NCBI GenBank assembly: GCA_041391485.1
Contig: JAWKNY010000017.1
Coordinates: forward strand, 1-64,000
Origin: JACKAF01 sp041391485
GTDB taxonomy: Bacteria; Bdellovibrionota; FAC87; UBA2466; JACKAF01
Direction of reading: 5' to 3'
Length of the DNA: 64,000 nt
Shown here piece by piece: positions 18,900-26,841 of this stretch. Each line of letters begins with the position of its first letter. The stretch's first letter is position 1. Position numbers and translations under genes: made by a program. A model generated the notes under the pieces. It was not told where the DNA came from. It saw nothing but the letters and a program-made list of their open reading frames with translations, and searched no databases.

Positions 18900-18915
18900 A
18901 GCAAGCGCTGTGCCA
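18900..18915 (-). promoter_or_regulatory. Sigma-54 promoter in a convergent gap
   Basis: Read on the minus strand: TGGCAC-N5-TTGCT, a full sigma-54 match with correct spacing. It lies just after the 3' end of the NtrC-type regulator and points leftward into the end of the lipoprotein gene on the other strand. No convincing ORF lies downstream, so it may start a small or antisense RNA. Confidence 0.7.
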
Positions 18916-18996
18916 AAGCTGTCAGGCACGAGACTCAGCGGAAATGTACTCAAGCAGTACAATTCCGGTGAATCATCTCAAAAATGTTGCAACAAA

Positions 18997-20469
18997 TTAG
19001 AACGAACGGTGTTTGAAACGATCGCAGTCGATGTTGTACCGTTTCATCATTCGGTAGATTTTGGTCCGATATTGCCCGGACAATCTGGAGGCCTCCGAGA
19101 TATTGCCGTGAGTGGCAGCGAGCAGGCTCGTTAGGTATTTCTGCTCAAACCGTTTTTTGGCTTCTGCGTAGGGCGAGATTCCCCCGTCGCCTCCAAAACC
19201 TTCCTCTAAGGTCAGCTTGTCCGCTACGGGAACGGGTTGGGGCTGCAGCTGCTGAAATAGATCGTGCAGATCCAATTTGCTTTCTCGCGAGAGCACAACG
19301 CCTCGTTCAATGGCGTTTTGCAATTCTCGAATGTTTCCCGGCCAGTCGTGGGAGGTCAGTCGTGCCATCACCTCATGGGTAGGGACGGCGACTGTTTTTT
19401 TGAATCGGTCGTTGAATCGGCTAATGAAGTGGTAAACGAGAAAGGGGATGTCTTCCCGGCGCTCGCGTAGAGGTGGCAGATCCACTCTTAGGACCGAGAG
19501 ACGGTAAAACAAGTCTTCTCGGAAGCGGCCCGCCCGAACTTCCTCTTCGAGATCGCGGTTTGTCGACGCGATGACTCGCACATCCACTCGCATAGGTTCG
19601 GAAGAGCCAATCGGGGTAATCTCACGTTCCTGCAACACACGGAGCAATTTCACCTGGAGCGAAAGCGGCATCTCGCCGATTTCATCGAGGAGCAAAGTCC
19701 CACCGGAGCAGACCTCAAAAATTCCCTTGCGATCGGCCTTCGCATCCGTAAACGCACTCTTTTTGTGACCAAAAAGTTCAGACTCCAGAAGGTTCTCCGG
19801 AATCGCGCCACAGTTAATGGCTCCAAAGCGGTTTTCACTGCGATTGGACAAACGGTGCAACGCGCGCGCGACCAATTCTTTTCCGGTGCCCGACTCTCCC
19901 GTCACCAGAACCGTGGAGTCCACATCCTTCATGCGGTTGATGGAGTCCAAAACATGGGCCATCGCAGCGCTTACACCCACAATTCCCAAGTTCTCGGGAA
20001 AGGGCTCATCCCGTAGCGCTGCAATACCGTACTGCGAGAAAACGGTTGCTTTGAGCTCATTGGCGAGTACCTGGGGGTCCGACGACTTGATAAGGAAGTT
20101 GGAGGCGCCCATACGCATGGCTTGGACCGCGAGATCCACCGAGCCGTGACCGGTCATCACACTGATCTTTAGCGCCGGGTTTTCTCGGATAATGGCAGGC
20201 AGAGCATCCAGTCCGTTTTCGTTGGAGAGAAAGATATCGAGTAAAACGGCGTCAAACGCCTGATTCCGAAGCGCCTGGCGCAACTCCTGCAGGCTGCCGC
20301 AGTCCTGAACCCGAAACCCCTCGTACTCAAGGTTGGTCTTGAGCAGAAGACGAACGTCCTCGTCATCATCGACGATGAGAATCCGCCTGGAAGGCGTTTC
20401 CACCTTCGTGGGTTCAACAAACTTGGTAGCTTCAACCGAAAAATTTTGACGCAACGTTGGTATCCTCAT
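18997..20469 (-). CDS. NtrC-family sigma-54-dependent response regulator
   Basis: About 490 residues: receiver domain (RRILIVDDDEDVRLLLK, phosphoacceptor Asp in AVLLDIF, MTGHGS), AAA+ domain with Walker A GESGTGKELVA and Walker B TLLLDEIGEM, and a Fis-type HTH at the C-terminus (ISEASRLSGQYRTKIYRMMKRY). The sigma-54 contact loop reads SAFTDA rather than GAFTGA; Asp at position five is seen in other activators, Ser at position one is rarer. The start at 20469 gives a short leader before the receiver; 20526 is an upstream alternative. It follows the hybrid kinase gene by about 110 bases on the same strand and is its likely partner. Confidence 0.9.
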   Translation of the reverse strand: MRIPTLRQNFSVEATKFVEPTKVETPSRRILIVDDDEDVRLLLKTNLEYEGFRVQDCGSLQELRQALRNQAFDAVLLDIFLSNENGLDALPAIIRENPALKISVMTGHGSVDLAVQAMRMGASNFLIKSSDPQVLANELKATVFSQYGIAALRDEPFPENLGIVGVSAAMAHVLDSINRMKDVDSTVLVTGESGTGKELVARALHRLSNRSENRFGAINCGAIPENLLESELFGHKKSAFTDAKADRKGIFEVCSGGTLLLDEIGEMPLSLQVKLLRVLQEREITPIGSSEPMRVDVRVIASTNRDLEEEVRAGRFREDLFYRLSVLRVDLPPLRERREDIPFLVYHFISRFNDRFKKTVAVPTHEVMARLTSHDWPGNIRELQNAIERGVVLSRESKLDLHDLFQQLQPQPVPVADKLTLEEGFGGDGGISPYAEAKKRFEQKYLTSLLAATHGNISEASRLSGQYRTKIYRMMKRYNIDCDRFKHRSF

Positions 20470-20579
20470 TAAAAGATCTGATCGTTGCCCCGACCCACGC
20501 GTGCATCCTGACCCAAAATGGTTCAAAAAGTCAAATCTTGTCTTGCGCCGCTCGCGCCCGCAAACCCATAAAATTCAAT

Positions 20580-23153
20580 TTAAATCGCGAGTTGCGCCCG
20601 CGCGCACTGTTTTGCGAACTCCGCCACCAACGGTTCCAGCCGATCCGAAGTCTCGGGTGCGAGCCGTGCCTGCTCCTCAATGGAGCGGGCTATCTCGGTA
20701 AGCTGGGGGAAACCGTAACCGCCAGCCGCTCCTTTGATCTGGTGCGCGACTGAGGCCAGTTCCTGCCAGTCATGGCTGGAAAGGGCTTTTCGCAAACTAT
20801 TCACGCGAAGAGGGAGCCGTTTCACAAACCCGTGAATGATGGGCTTTACCCGCGGATCGTCGGCATATTCTGAGTACAGCGGGGAGGTTTCCGTTTCATT
20901 CATTGGCATGGCCTGTCTCCTTCGGTGTTCAAAACGTTCCCGCCCAATAGGGATGGCTCCTGAGTCGGAAGGCCCTAAATGCTTTGAAAGGGTCTCAATC
21001 AACTTTTCGGGCTTAAAAGGTTTTACCAAATAGTCCGTAAAACCGTCATTAAGATACGTTGCACGCTCTTTGGGGATACCCGCTGCTGTGAGTGCGACGA
21101 TGGGTAACCTGCAACCGGATTCGCGCAACCTTGCGGTGGCCTCTTTGCCGCCCAAAACAGGCATCTGGATATCCATCAGGATGATGTCAAATTCGTTCTC
21201 ATTCGCCAGTTCAATGGCTTCAATTCCGTTGCCCGCGAGCGATACGGTAGCACCCGCTTCTTTGAGGAAAAAGCCCACGACTTCCTGGTTGTCCACGCCG
21301 TCTTCCACAAGCAGGATTCGCGTGCCACGCAGGTGAGGGTCCAAATATTTGGCGCGCTCTGTTTGAGCAAAGGAATTGGAGGGTGCGAGCAAGCTGCGCG
21401 CATCAATCATTCCGGAGGAGTCGATGGGACCTGTCTTTATCTCGAATCTAAAAGTACTACCGCCACTCAAGTCGCTTTGAAGGAGAACCAGATCGCCGCC
21501 CAGTTCGCGCGCGAGGCGGCGCGATAGAGTGAGACCTAAACCCGTGCCTCCGTATTTTCGTGTGATAGAGCTGTCGCCCTGACAGAACGATTCGAAAATG
21601 CGCTCCTGCTGATCCGCAGAGAGACCGCAGCCAGTGTCCGAAACGGTGATACGGAGTGCCGGATCGCTGAGGTGGCGGACCGACTCCAAGGTAACGAGAA
21701 TCGATCCTCGTTCCGTAAACTTGATTGCGTTTCCAATCACGTTGTTCAATATCTGCCGCAGTCGGTTGGGATCGGATTGGATCTCGGCCGGAATCGGGTT
21801 GAGAAATTGAATATCCATGCTGAGTCCCTTGCGCTCGGCCTGCGTTTGCAGATCCAACAAACAAGGGGCAAGTTCATGCAGGATGGGAAAGCGGATGCTT
21901 TCTGTGTCGAGTTTGCCGGCCTCTACCTTTGTCAGATCCAAAATATCGTCGATGAGACAAAGCAAATGATCCAAGTTGTAGCGAGCTCGGTGGATGTAGT
22001 GAACGCGTGTTTCCAAAGAGTCTGTGCGGTTACTCACCAACGATTGGAAAAGCATCTCAAGGTAACCCGAGATGGCGTTCAGCGGAGTGCGCATTTCGTG
22101 GCTCATGTTGGCAAGAAATTCGCTTTTCGTCCGGTTGGCATTGTCGGCCGCTTGTTTGGCTTCGCGTAAGCTGAGCTCGTATTCTTTGCGGCTGGTGATA
22201 TCGGTCGCCATCCCAAGTACGCAGGCTTTTCCCTGCCAGTGGATGAGCTCGAACGAAGCGTCGATGTTCTTGAGCTGTCCGTTGCGCGTTCTGATGTGGC
22301 AATCCAATTCCTTCAGAGATCCGGTATTGGAAAGGGCCTGGGCTAAACGGTTGCGTTCTTTAAGATCGGGCCAAATCCCCAATTCGAAGGTGGTTCTTCC
22401 GATGAGTTCTTCGCGATCGTACTCAAGGAGCTTCAAAAACTTTTCGTTGGCATCGATGAATTTTCCATCTTCAATGCTTGAAATCGCCATGCAAGCGGGG
22501 CTTGAGGAAAAGGCCTGCTTAAAAAGCTCCTCGGAGTGTTGCGCTTTTTCGTCCGAGCGTTGTTTGGCGGTGTTGTCGAGAAGTTTGACCAGGCTTGCGT
22601 AGAGTTTCCCGCATTCATCATAGAGTGGACTAGCGCTCACTTGGAGCGAACGGCCTTTAGTAAAAGCGTTCAGGACAAAAATATCGGTAGAGGCGTGGAG
22701 TTCGCCACGGGCTGCTGCCAGAAAGGGGTGCGACTCTCGCGGGAGAGTGGCGAATCGATTGGGTACAAAGAACCCGTGGACTGTGGCCCATTCGGAGTAA
22801 TCTCGGCCAAGGGGAACCGCCCGAATCTCACTCCCTAAGAAGGTTTTGGCTTTCTCGTTCATGTAAAGGACACGGCCCTGCGTATCGACGACGCAAACCC
22901 CTTCAAGCAGGGAGTCCAGAACTCCCCAGCCCGATGTCTGATCGAGTTCGTAAACGAGCTTCTTGTCTCCCCACATCCAATAAGCGAGCAGGCCCATCTG
23001 AATGATAAGGCCCAGAATCGCCAACGGGAGTAGCCAGATTTTGAGCGCTGGGGCTTGTAGGAAAATGAGGCAAACGATCGCAATGAGGCCAGTAACGAGC
23101 AACGTTACCGCCAACGTGTTTCGCCCCCCGGGAAATGGATTCGACTTTTTCAT
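20580..23153 (-). CDS. Hybrid sensor histidine kinase with PAS, receiver and HPt domains
   Basis: 857 residues. Two transmembrane helices near the N-terminus (residues ~13-33 and ~40-60) with almost no periplasmic loop, then a PAS domain (LDSLLEGVCVVDTQGRVLYMNEKA), a second PAS (SSPACMAISSIEDGKFIDAN), HisKA with phospho-His in FLANMSHEMRTPLN, HATPase (NNVIGNAIKFTERG, DTGCGLS, GGTGLGL), a receiver (ILLVEDG, ILMDIQMP, VKPF) and a C-terminal HPt domain (VAHQIKGAAGGYGF). This is a complete phosphorelay able to pass phosphate from HPt to the NtrC-type regulator encoded next. Input is likely cytoplasmic or membrane-derived. Confidence 0.92.
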   Translation of the reverse strand: MKKSNPFPGGRNTLAVTLLVTGLIAIVCLIFLQAPALKIWLLPLAILGLIIQMGLLAYWMWGDKKLVYELDQTSGWGVLDSLLEGVCVVDTQGRVLYMNEKAKTFLGSEIRAVPLGRDYSEWATVHGFFVPNRFATLPRESHPFLAAARGELHASTDIFVLNAFTKGRSLQVSASPLYDECGKLYASLVKLLDNTAKQRSDEKAQHSEELFKQAFSSSPACMAISSIEDGKFIDANEKFLKLLEYDREELIGRTTFELGIWPDLKERNRLAQALSNTGSLKELDCHIRTRNGQLKNIDASFELIHWQGKACVLGMATDITSRKEYELSLREAKQAADNANRTKSEFLANMSHEMRTPLNAISGYLEMLFQSLVSNRTDSLETRVHYIHRARYNLDHLLCLIDDILDLTKVEAGKLDTESIRFPILHELAPCLLDLQTQAERKGLSMDIQFLNPIPAEIQSDPNRLRQILNNVIGNAIKFTERGSILVTLESVRHLSDPALRITVSDTGCGLSADQQERIFESFCQGDSSITRKYGGTGLGLTLSRRLARELGGDLVLLQSDLSGGSTFRFEIKTGPIDSSGMIDARSLLAPSNSFAQTERAKYLDPHLRGTRILLVEDGVDNQEVVGFFLKEAGATVSLAGNGIEAIELANENEFDIILMDIQMPVLGGKEATARLRESGCRLPIVALTAAGIPKERATYLNDGFTDYLVKPFKPEKLIETLSKHLGPSDSGAIPIGRERFEHRRRQAMPMNETETSPLYSEYADDPRVKPIIHGFVKRLPLRVNSLRKALSSHDWQELASVAHQIKGAAGGYGFPQLTEIARSIEEQARLAPETSDRLEPLVAEFAKQCARAQLAI

Positions 23154-23284
23154 AAGCTAACAGTTACGCGCTGCTGTTTCCTAATGAAGCGGACGCATAG
23201 CAGCATATTTGAGAAATTGGGTCAAGACTTCCCCGGTAGTGCGGGGGCGAGGCGGTAGCGGCGGAATCAAAAGGGCATGTGATT

Positions 23285-23524
23285 TCAATGCCATAGAGTG
23301 GAATCGGCACGTTTAGCGGTGCTCCTTGCTGGGTAGTTTTTGGGTGGGGAGTTTGGCGTCTTCTGGGGCGCTCGTGCCTGGTTCCAGAGGAGGCTTTCCT
23401 GACGTTGCGGCGGCACGGCGTTTCGGTCTTGAGTCGGATCCTGGCCAAGCTTCGTTACGTTCACAAGAGTAGCGAACGTAAAGAGGGTGACCCCGACAAT
23501 GAGAGTAGCGAAACTTTGTTCCAT
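23285..23524 (-). CDS. Small single-pass membrane protein upstream of the hybrid kinase
   Basis: A 79-residue frame starting at the ATG at 23524 with AAGGAAAG upstream. Residues about 4-24 are hydrophobic (FATLIVGVTLFTFATLVNV), followed by a Pro/Gln/Arg-rich tail. No family recognised. A sigma-54 promoter points at it from 23614, and the hybrid histidine kinase follows on the same strand after 131 bases, so it may be the first gene of a sigma-54-transcribed signalling operon and could modulate the kinase. Its short length makes the call tentative. Confidence 0.5.
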   Translation of the reverse strand: MEQSFATLIVGVTLFTFATLVNVTKLGQDPTQDRNAVPPQRQESLLWNQARAPQKTPNSPPKNYPARSTAKRADSTLWH

Positions 23525-23598
23525 GGTGTCTTTCCTTAGTAAAAATCCTAGATCCAGTTGTGCAAATGTTCCCTGGGTTCCTGTGCACGCATTGATAA

Positions 23599-23614
23599 AG
23601 CAAGAACGGTGCCC
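23599..23614 (-). promoter_or_regulatory. Sigma-54 promoter for the small membrane protein and signalling genes
   Basis: On the minus strand: GGGCAC-N5-TTGCT. GG and GC are ten bases apart; only the first base of the -24 box differs from TGGCAC. It lies 75 bases before the ATG at 23524. Confidence 0.65.
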
Positions 23615-23727
23615 GTTTTGGAAAAATGAAATTGCCGTGCTCCGTGCGTGGAAGGGGCGGATTAAGCCGCGAAGCGAAAGAGTCGGCGCTTGAAATGAAA
23701 CATTTTGATTCACGGCGCTAGCACACG

Positions 23728-23753
23728 GTGGAACAAAACAGTACGCGTTCCAC
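23728..23753. promoter_or_regulatory. Inverted repeat, possible activator site between two sigma-54 promoters
   Basis: GTGGAAC and GTTCCAC form a 7-12-7 inverted repeat; two ACGCGT hexamers at 23743 and 23752 overlap its right half. It lies 44 bases upstream of the plus-strand -24 box and about 115 bases upstream of the minus-strand one, suitable for an NtrC-type enhancer. Function is inferred from position only. Confidence 0.4.
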
Positions 23754-23796
23754 GCGTCTGGGAAGCAATTTGTGCTTAAAAAAAGGCGGAGCGCTG

Positions 23797-23812
23797 TGGC
23801 ACGGTGTTTGCT
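23797..23812 (+). promoter_or_regulatory. Sigma-54 promoter of the HPF-like gene
   Basis: TGGCAC-N5-TTGCT with exact GG-to-GC spacing, 28 bases before the ATG at 23840. A perfect consensus match. Confidence 0.8.
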
Positions 23813-23839
23813 TAATCAGAGTGCGATGAGAGGTTCGGA

Positions 23840-24184
23840 ATGGGAGCCGTAAAAAGGGAAGGACATGGACGCATCGTTTGCGAAAGTGTTCAACACAATC
23901 GAGTCCTAGATCGCTTTGTTGAAAAGCGCATAGGCCGTTGGCTCTCCACACAAGAACAGCCATCTGAGCAAGACTCCTGGGAATACTATGCCGTATTCGG
24001 TCGGGAGGGTAGCGGTCACGAGGTAAGTTGTTACCTTGAAGTCCTTACCGGAGAGTATCTCTGGCAGGGAGCGGAAGTAGCCGAAGGCGCTCAGGAGGCG
24101 CTCATTAGATGTTTGCAACGGATGACGGGATTACCGGCGTCCGAAGCGCGGTGGATGGAACCATCGACGCTCACAAAGTTTTGA
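23840..24184 (+). CDS. Small protein resembling ribosome hibernation factors (HPF/RaiA-like)
   Basis: 114 residues, ATG behind GAGAGG. The order of segments resembles short HPF: a first strand, a helix (RVLDRFVEKRIGRWL, compare the L-x-x-F-V-x-x-K pattern of HPF), two or three strands (EYYAVFGREGSGHEVSCYLEV), and a second helix ending in a conserved-looking aliphatic face (AEGAQEALIRCLQRM). Similarity is by pattern only and identity is low, so the assignment is tentative. If right, it would bind the 30S subunit to dimerise or silence ribosomes in starved cells. It is transcribed from a perfect sigma-54 promoter and stands alone, divergent from the kinase operon. Confidence 0.45.
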   Translation: MGAVKREGHGRIVCESVQHNRVLDRFVEKRIGRWLSTQEQPSEQDSWEYYAVFGREGSGHEVSCYLEVLTGEYLWQGAEVAEGAQEALIRCLQRMTGLPASEARWMEPSTLTKF

Positions 24185-24243
24185 AGGACAAGGAGTACCT
24201 TAGAACAGTCTTACAAAAAGCCTAACGATGCCGCATGAAACGT

Positions 24244-24332
24244 CCCGACTTCGGTCGGGCGACTAGAGATGAGAACTTGGAGACGGGATGCAGCCCCCAT
24301 CCCACCTACGATTTGCCTCCCGTCCCCAAGTT
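24244..24332 (+). ncRNA. Structured region after the HPF-like gene (nested inverted repeats)
   Basis: First a 6-bp tetraloop hairpin (CCCGAC-TTCG-GTCGGG, 24244-24259). Then a 14-base arm at 24274-24287 pairs with 24319-24332 with one G-T/G-C difference, enclosing an inner GGGATG/CATCCC stem (24285-24290 with 24298-24303) that competes for three G residues. No T-run follows, so it is not a standard terminator on this strand. It may be a 3'-UTR element, a small RNA or a terminator for the opposite-strand gene. Confidence 0.4.
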
Positions 24333-24431
24333 CCTCTTTGGTTCCGAAAAAATCTTTCCGAAATAAAAAGCCAACAAAAGAAAACAAAGAGGCGAAGCTA
24401 AGAAAAAGATCAAGGCTGGGAAAACCGCGCC

Positions 24432-25928
24432 TTAGAGCTGGGCCGGACCCTCATCGCCAAACGGCACGGTTTCTTTAATACGCGCACGGTTTTGCAGATC
24501 GGCGATCCACTTGGTTAATAGCTCGTTTTGTACGCCGGCCGTGACGGAGTTTTCAGCTTCCGTCCACTTTGCCGGAGTGCCTTCTTTGGGGCGACTCAGC
24601 TTGGTCAGCTTGATGTAATAATACTTTCCAGCGTGCGGAATGAGCTTGGGGACAACTTGGTTTGGTTTGGTGAGCTGGAAGACTGCGTCTAGGGCCGCTT
24701 CCGAGTCTCCAATTTTAGGGAGGTACCCTTGTCCCAAGCTAAACTCTCCGGTGCTTTCCATCTTAATGCCGTTAGCGCTCAACTGGCTGTCGAGTCCTGT
24801 CCCTTTTTCCAACAGAGCGTTCCAGGCGGCGAGCCGTTCTTTTTGTAGGCCTTCCTGCTTTTGTTCCTTGGCAAGCTCAGTCGCAATCTTGGATTTGGCC
24901 TCTTCAAAGGGGGTGACCACTCGGGCCTGTTTCTCCGCTACATAAAGGAGGAAATAGCCGGCCGTCGTTTCGACGATTCCACTGAGCTGGCCCGCCGCGA
25001 GGGCATCGATGGCGGTTTCAAAACTTTGGCCGAGAGTCCCTTCGGTGACCCAACCCCGATCGCCGCCTTTCTTGGCGTACTCGTCGTCTGAATTCTCCTT
25101 AGCCAGCTCGGCAAAGTTCTCTGCGTTGGCTTTTGATTTGATCCCTTCGATCTTAGCGAGGGCTTCTTTCTTCTTCGCGTCAGAAGCTTGAAAAGGGAGG
25201 CCCACGCGAATCTGGTAAAGGCGCGCTCGGCCTGGCTTGGTGAACTCGGCGGTGTGGGCGGTGTAGTACTCCCGCAATTTGGACTCATCTCCTCCGAGAA
25301 CAGCGGCGACTTCCGCCGGGGTCGGCGTGGCGTTCTTTGCCACCTGGCTCAAGTCGATTGCGGCAAACTTGAGCTCCGCCTTGGATTCCGAAAGGCGGTA
25401 GTTCCGCTCGGCCTCAGCGGGAGCAAGACGGATTCGCTTCTGCAGATAGTCTTGCAAACGCATGACCTGCAAACGTTCGCGTTGCCGGCCTTCCTCAAAG
25501 CCTTTGTTGGGAAGACGTTGATATAGCGAGGCGTCAAACTTCCCGTCCACCTGAAAGTAAGGGAGGCTTCGAATGTGTGAAGCGAGTTCCTCATCCGGAA
25601 CAATAATGCCCATTTGGGTGGCTTCCTGAGCTAAAAGTTTGTACTGGATGAGCTGGCGAAGCGTCTGCTGAGGAATGCGCAGCTGCATGATGAGTTTTTC
25701 ATCGTACTGAGCCCCCAGAATTTGTTGATATTGCTGCAGTCTTGCCTGCATCTCCTGTTGAAACTCGGCTTGGGTGATGACCTCACCGTTGACGAAGGCC
25801 GCGGCTCCGCCCCCTCCGCCACTCTTGTCGGACATGTCGATGCCGAACAAGGCCATGACGGCCACGATCAGGAGAATTAGGATGGTGAAGGCGATGTTAT
25901 TGGTGCTCTTGCGAAAGGTTTCTAGCAT
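24432..25928 (-). CDS. ppiD: Membrane-anchored periplasmic chaperone / peptidyl-prolyl isomerase PpiD-like
   Basis: 498 residues. One N-terminal transmembrane helix (NIAFTILILLIVAVMALFGI) is followed by a SurA-N type chaperone domain (AFVNGEVITQAEFQQEMQARLQQY), a parvulin-type rotamase region (about residues 265-345; KGGDRGWVTEGTLGQSFETA) and a C-terminal helical part. This is the PpiD architecture, a chaperone at the periplasmic exit of SecYEG. TGAGG lies upstream of the ATG. It is divergent from mreC. The rotamase domain lacks obvious full conservation, as in many PpiD proteins. Confidence 0.85.
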   Translation of the reverse strand: MLETFRKSTNNIAFTILILLIVAVMALFGIDMSDKSGGGGGAAAFVNGEVITQAEFQQEMQARLQQYQQILGAQYDEKLIMQLRIPQQTLRQLIQYKLLAQEATQMGIIVPDEELASHIRSLPYFQVDGKFDASLYQRLPNKGFEEGRQRERLQVMRLQDYLQKRIRLAPAEAERNYRLSESKAELKFAAIDLSQVAKNATPTPAEVAAVLGGDESKLREYYTAHTAEFTKPGRARLYQIRVGLPFQASDAKKKEALAKIEGIKSKANAENFAELAKENSDDEYAKKGGDRGWVTEGTLGQSFETAIDALAAGQLSGIVETTAGYFLLYVAEKQARVVTPFEEAKSKIATELAKEQKQEGLQKERLAAWNALLEKGTGLDSQLSANGIKMESTGEFSLGQGYLPKIGDSEAALDAVFQLTKPNQVVPKLIPHAGKYYYIKLTKLSRPKEGTPAKWTEAENSVTAGVQNELLTKWIADLQNRARIKETVPFGDEGPAQL

Positions 25929-26010
25929 GTTTATTTCGGCCTATTCCTCAGTGATTAAAATATGTTACATATAAGGTGAAACCAGACTAAAATCAAGGCA
26001 AGGTTTTGAT

Positions 26011-26841
26011 ATGGGCGCGCGCCGACGATACGCATTTTTTGCTCTTTTGACGCTTTCTATTTGCGCTTTGGCGCTTTATGTCCACCGTCACCGACAAGGG
26101 CGGACCGGATTTGTGGACAACATCATCATCTCCGGTACCGGCTACTTGCAAAGTCAGTCCATCTACTTTGTACGCGGTGCGCAGTCTTTTGTTGAGAAGT
26201 ACCTGCTACTGGTCAACACACAAAGCGAGAATGAGGAGCTTAAAAAAGAGCTCGCGTATTTGCGAACCAAACTCGCCGCACTTCAAGAAGTAGAGACAGA
26301 GAATGCCCGGCTTCGCGAGGGCCTGCGTTTTTCCAGCCAACTGGAGCAGCAACTCCTGGCCGCGCATGTGATAGCCCACGACGTGTCCAGTGACTACTTC
26401 GGTATCCGGGTCGACCGTGGCAGTGACGATGGTGTGAAACCGGGGATGGGCGTGATTAGCCCCGCCGGTCTCGTCGGTAGAATCCTGCGAGTCACAAAGA
26501 ACTACGCAGACGTGCTGACACTCGTGGATCCGACGAGCAACATCGACGCCGTTATTCAGCGAACGCGGGCGCGCGGGATCATATCGGGACAAGCAAAGCG
26601 GGTTCTGTGCTCACTAAAATATGTGGATCGCCTGGAAGACGTCGCCGTGAACGATACCGTGGTTTCATCTGGTTTTGGATCCATTTTCCCTAAAGGCCTA
26701 CTGGTCGGGTACGTGACGGATGTGGTTCCCAACCCCAGCGGAGTTTTGCAGAAGGTTACCGTAAAGAGCGCGGTGGATATCTACCGCCTCGAAGAGGTGT
26801 TTATTGTATTTCCTCCAGCCGAATCAGAAAAAGTTTCTTGA
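26011..26841 (+). CDS. mreC: Rod shape-determining protein MreC
   Basis: 276 residues: short cytoplasmic N-terminus, one transmembrane helix (FFALLTLSICALALYV), a periplasmic coiled coil (NEELKKELAYLRTKLAALQEVETENARL in the register of MreC) and the beta-barrel domain (VDRGSDDGVKPGMGVISPAGLVGRI, VDPTSNIDAVIQRTRARGI). MreC links MreB to PBP2 and RodA in the elongasome. The end overlaps the proposed mreD start. Confidence 0.93.
   Translation: MGARRRYAFFALLTLSICALALYVHRHRQGRTGFVDNIIISGTGYLQSQSIYFVRGAQSFVEKYLLLVNTQSENEELKKELAYLRTKLAALQEVETENARLREGLRFSSQLEQQLLAAHVIAHDVSSDYFGIRVDRGSDDGVKPGMGVISPAGLVGRILRVTKNYADVLTLVDPTSNIDAVIQRTRARGIISGQAKRVLCSLKYVDRLEDVAVNDTVVSSGFGSIFPKGLLVGYVTDVVPNPSGVLQKVTVKSAVDIYRLEEVFIVFPPAESEKVS

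Larger units (their letters stand above)
23525..23839. other. Intergenic control region with two divergent sigma-54 promoters
   Basis: This gap of just over 300 bases has no convincing gene. It holds a minus-strand sigma-54 element at 23599-23614, a plus-strand one at 23797-23812, and an inverted repeat at 23728-23753 between them. It separates the small membrane protein / kinase / regulator block from the small HPF-like gene. Confidence 0.6.
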
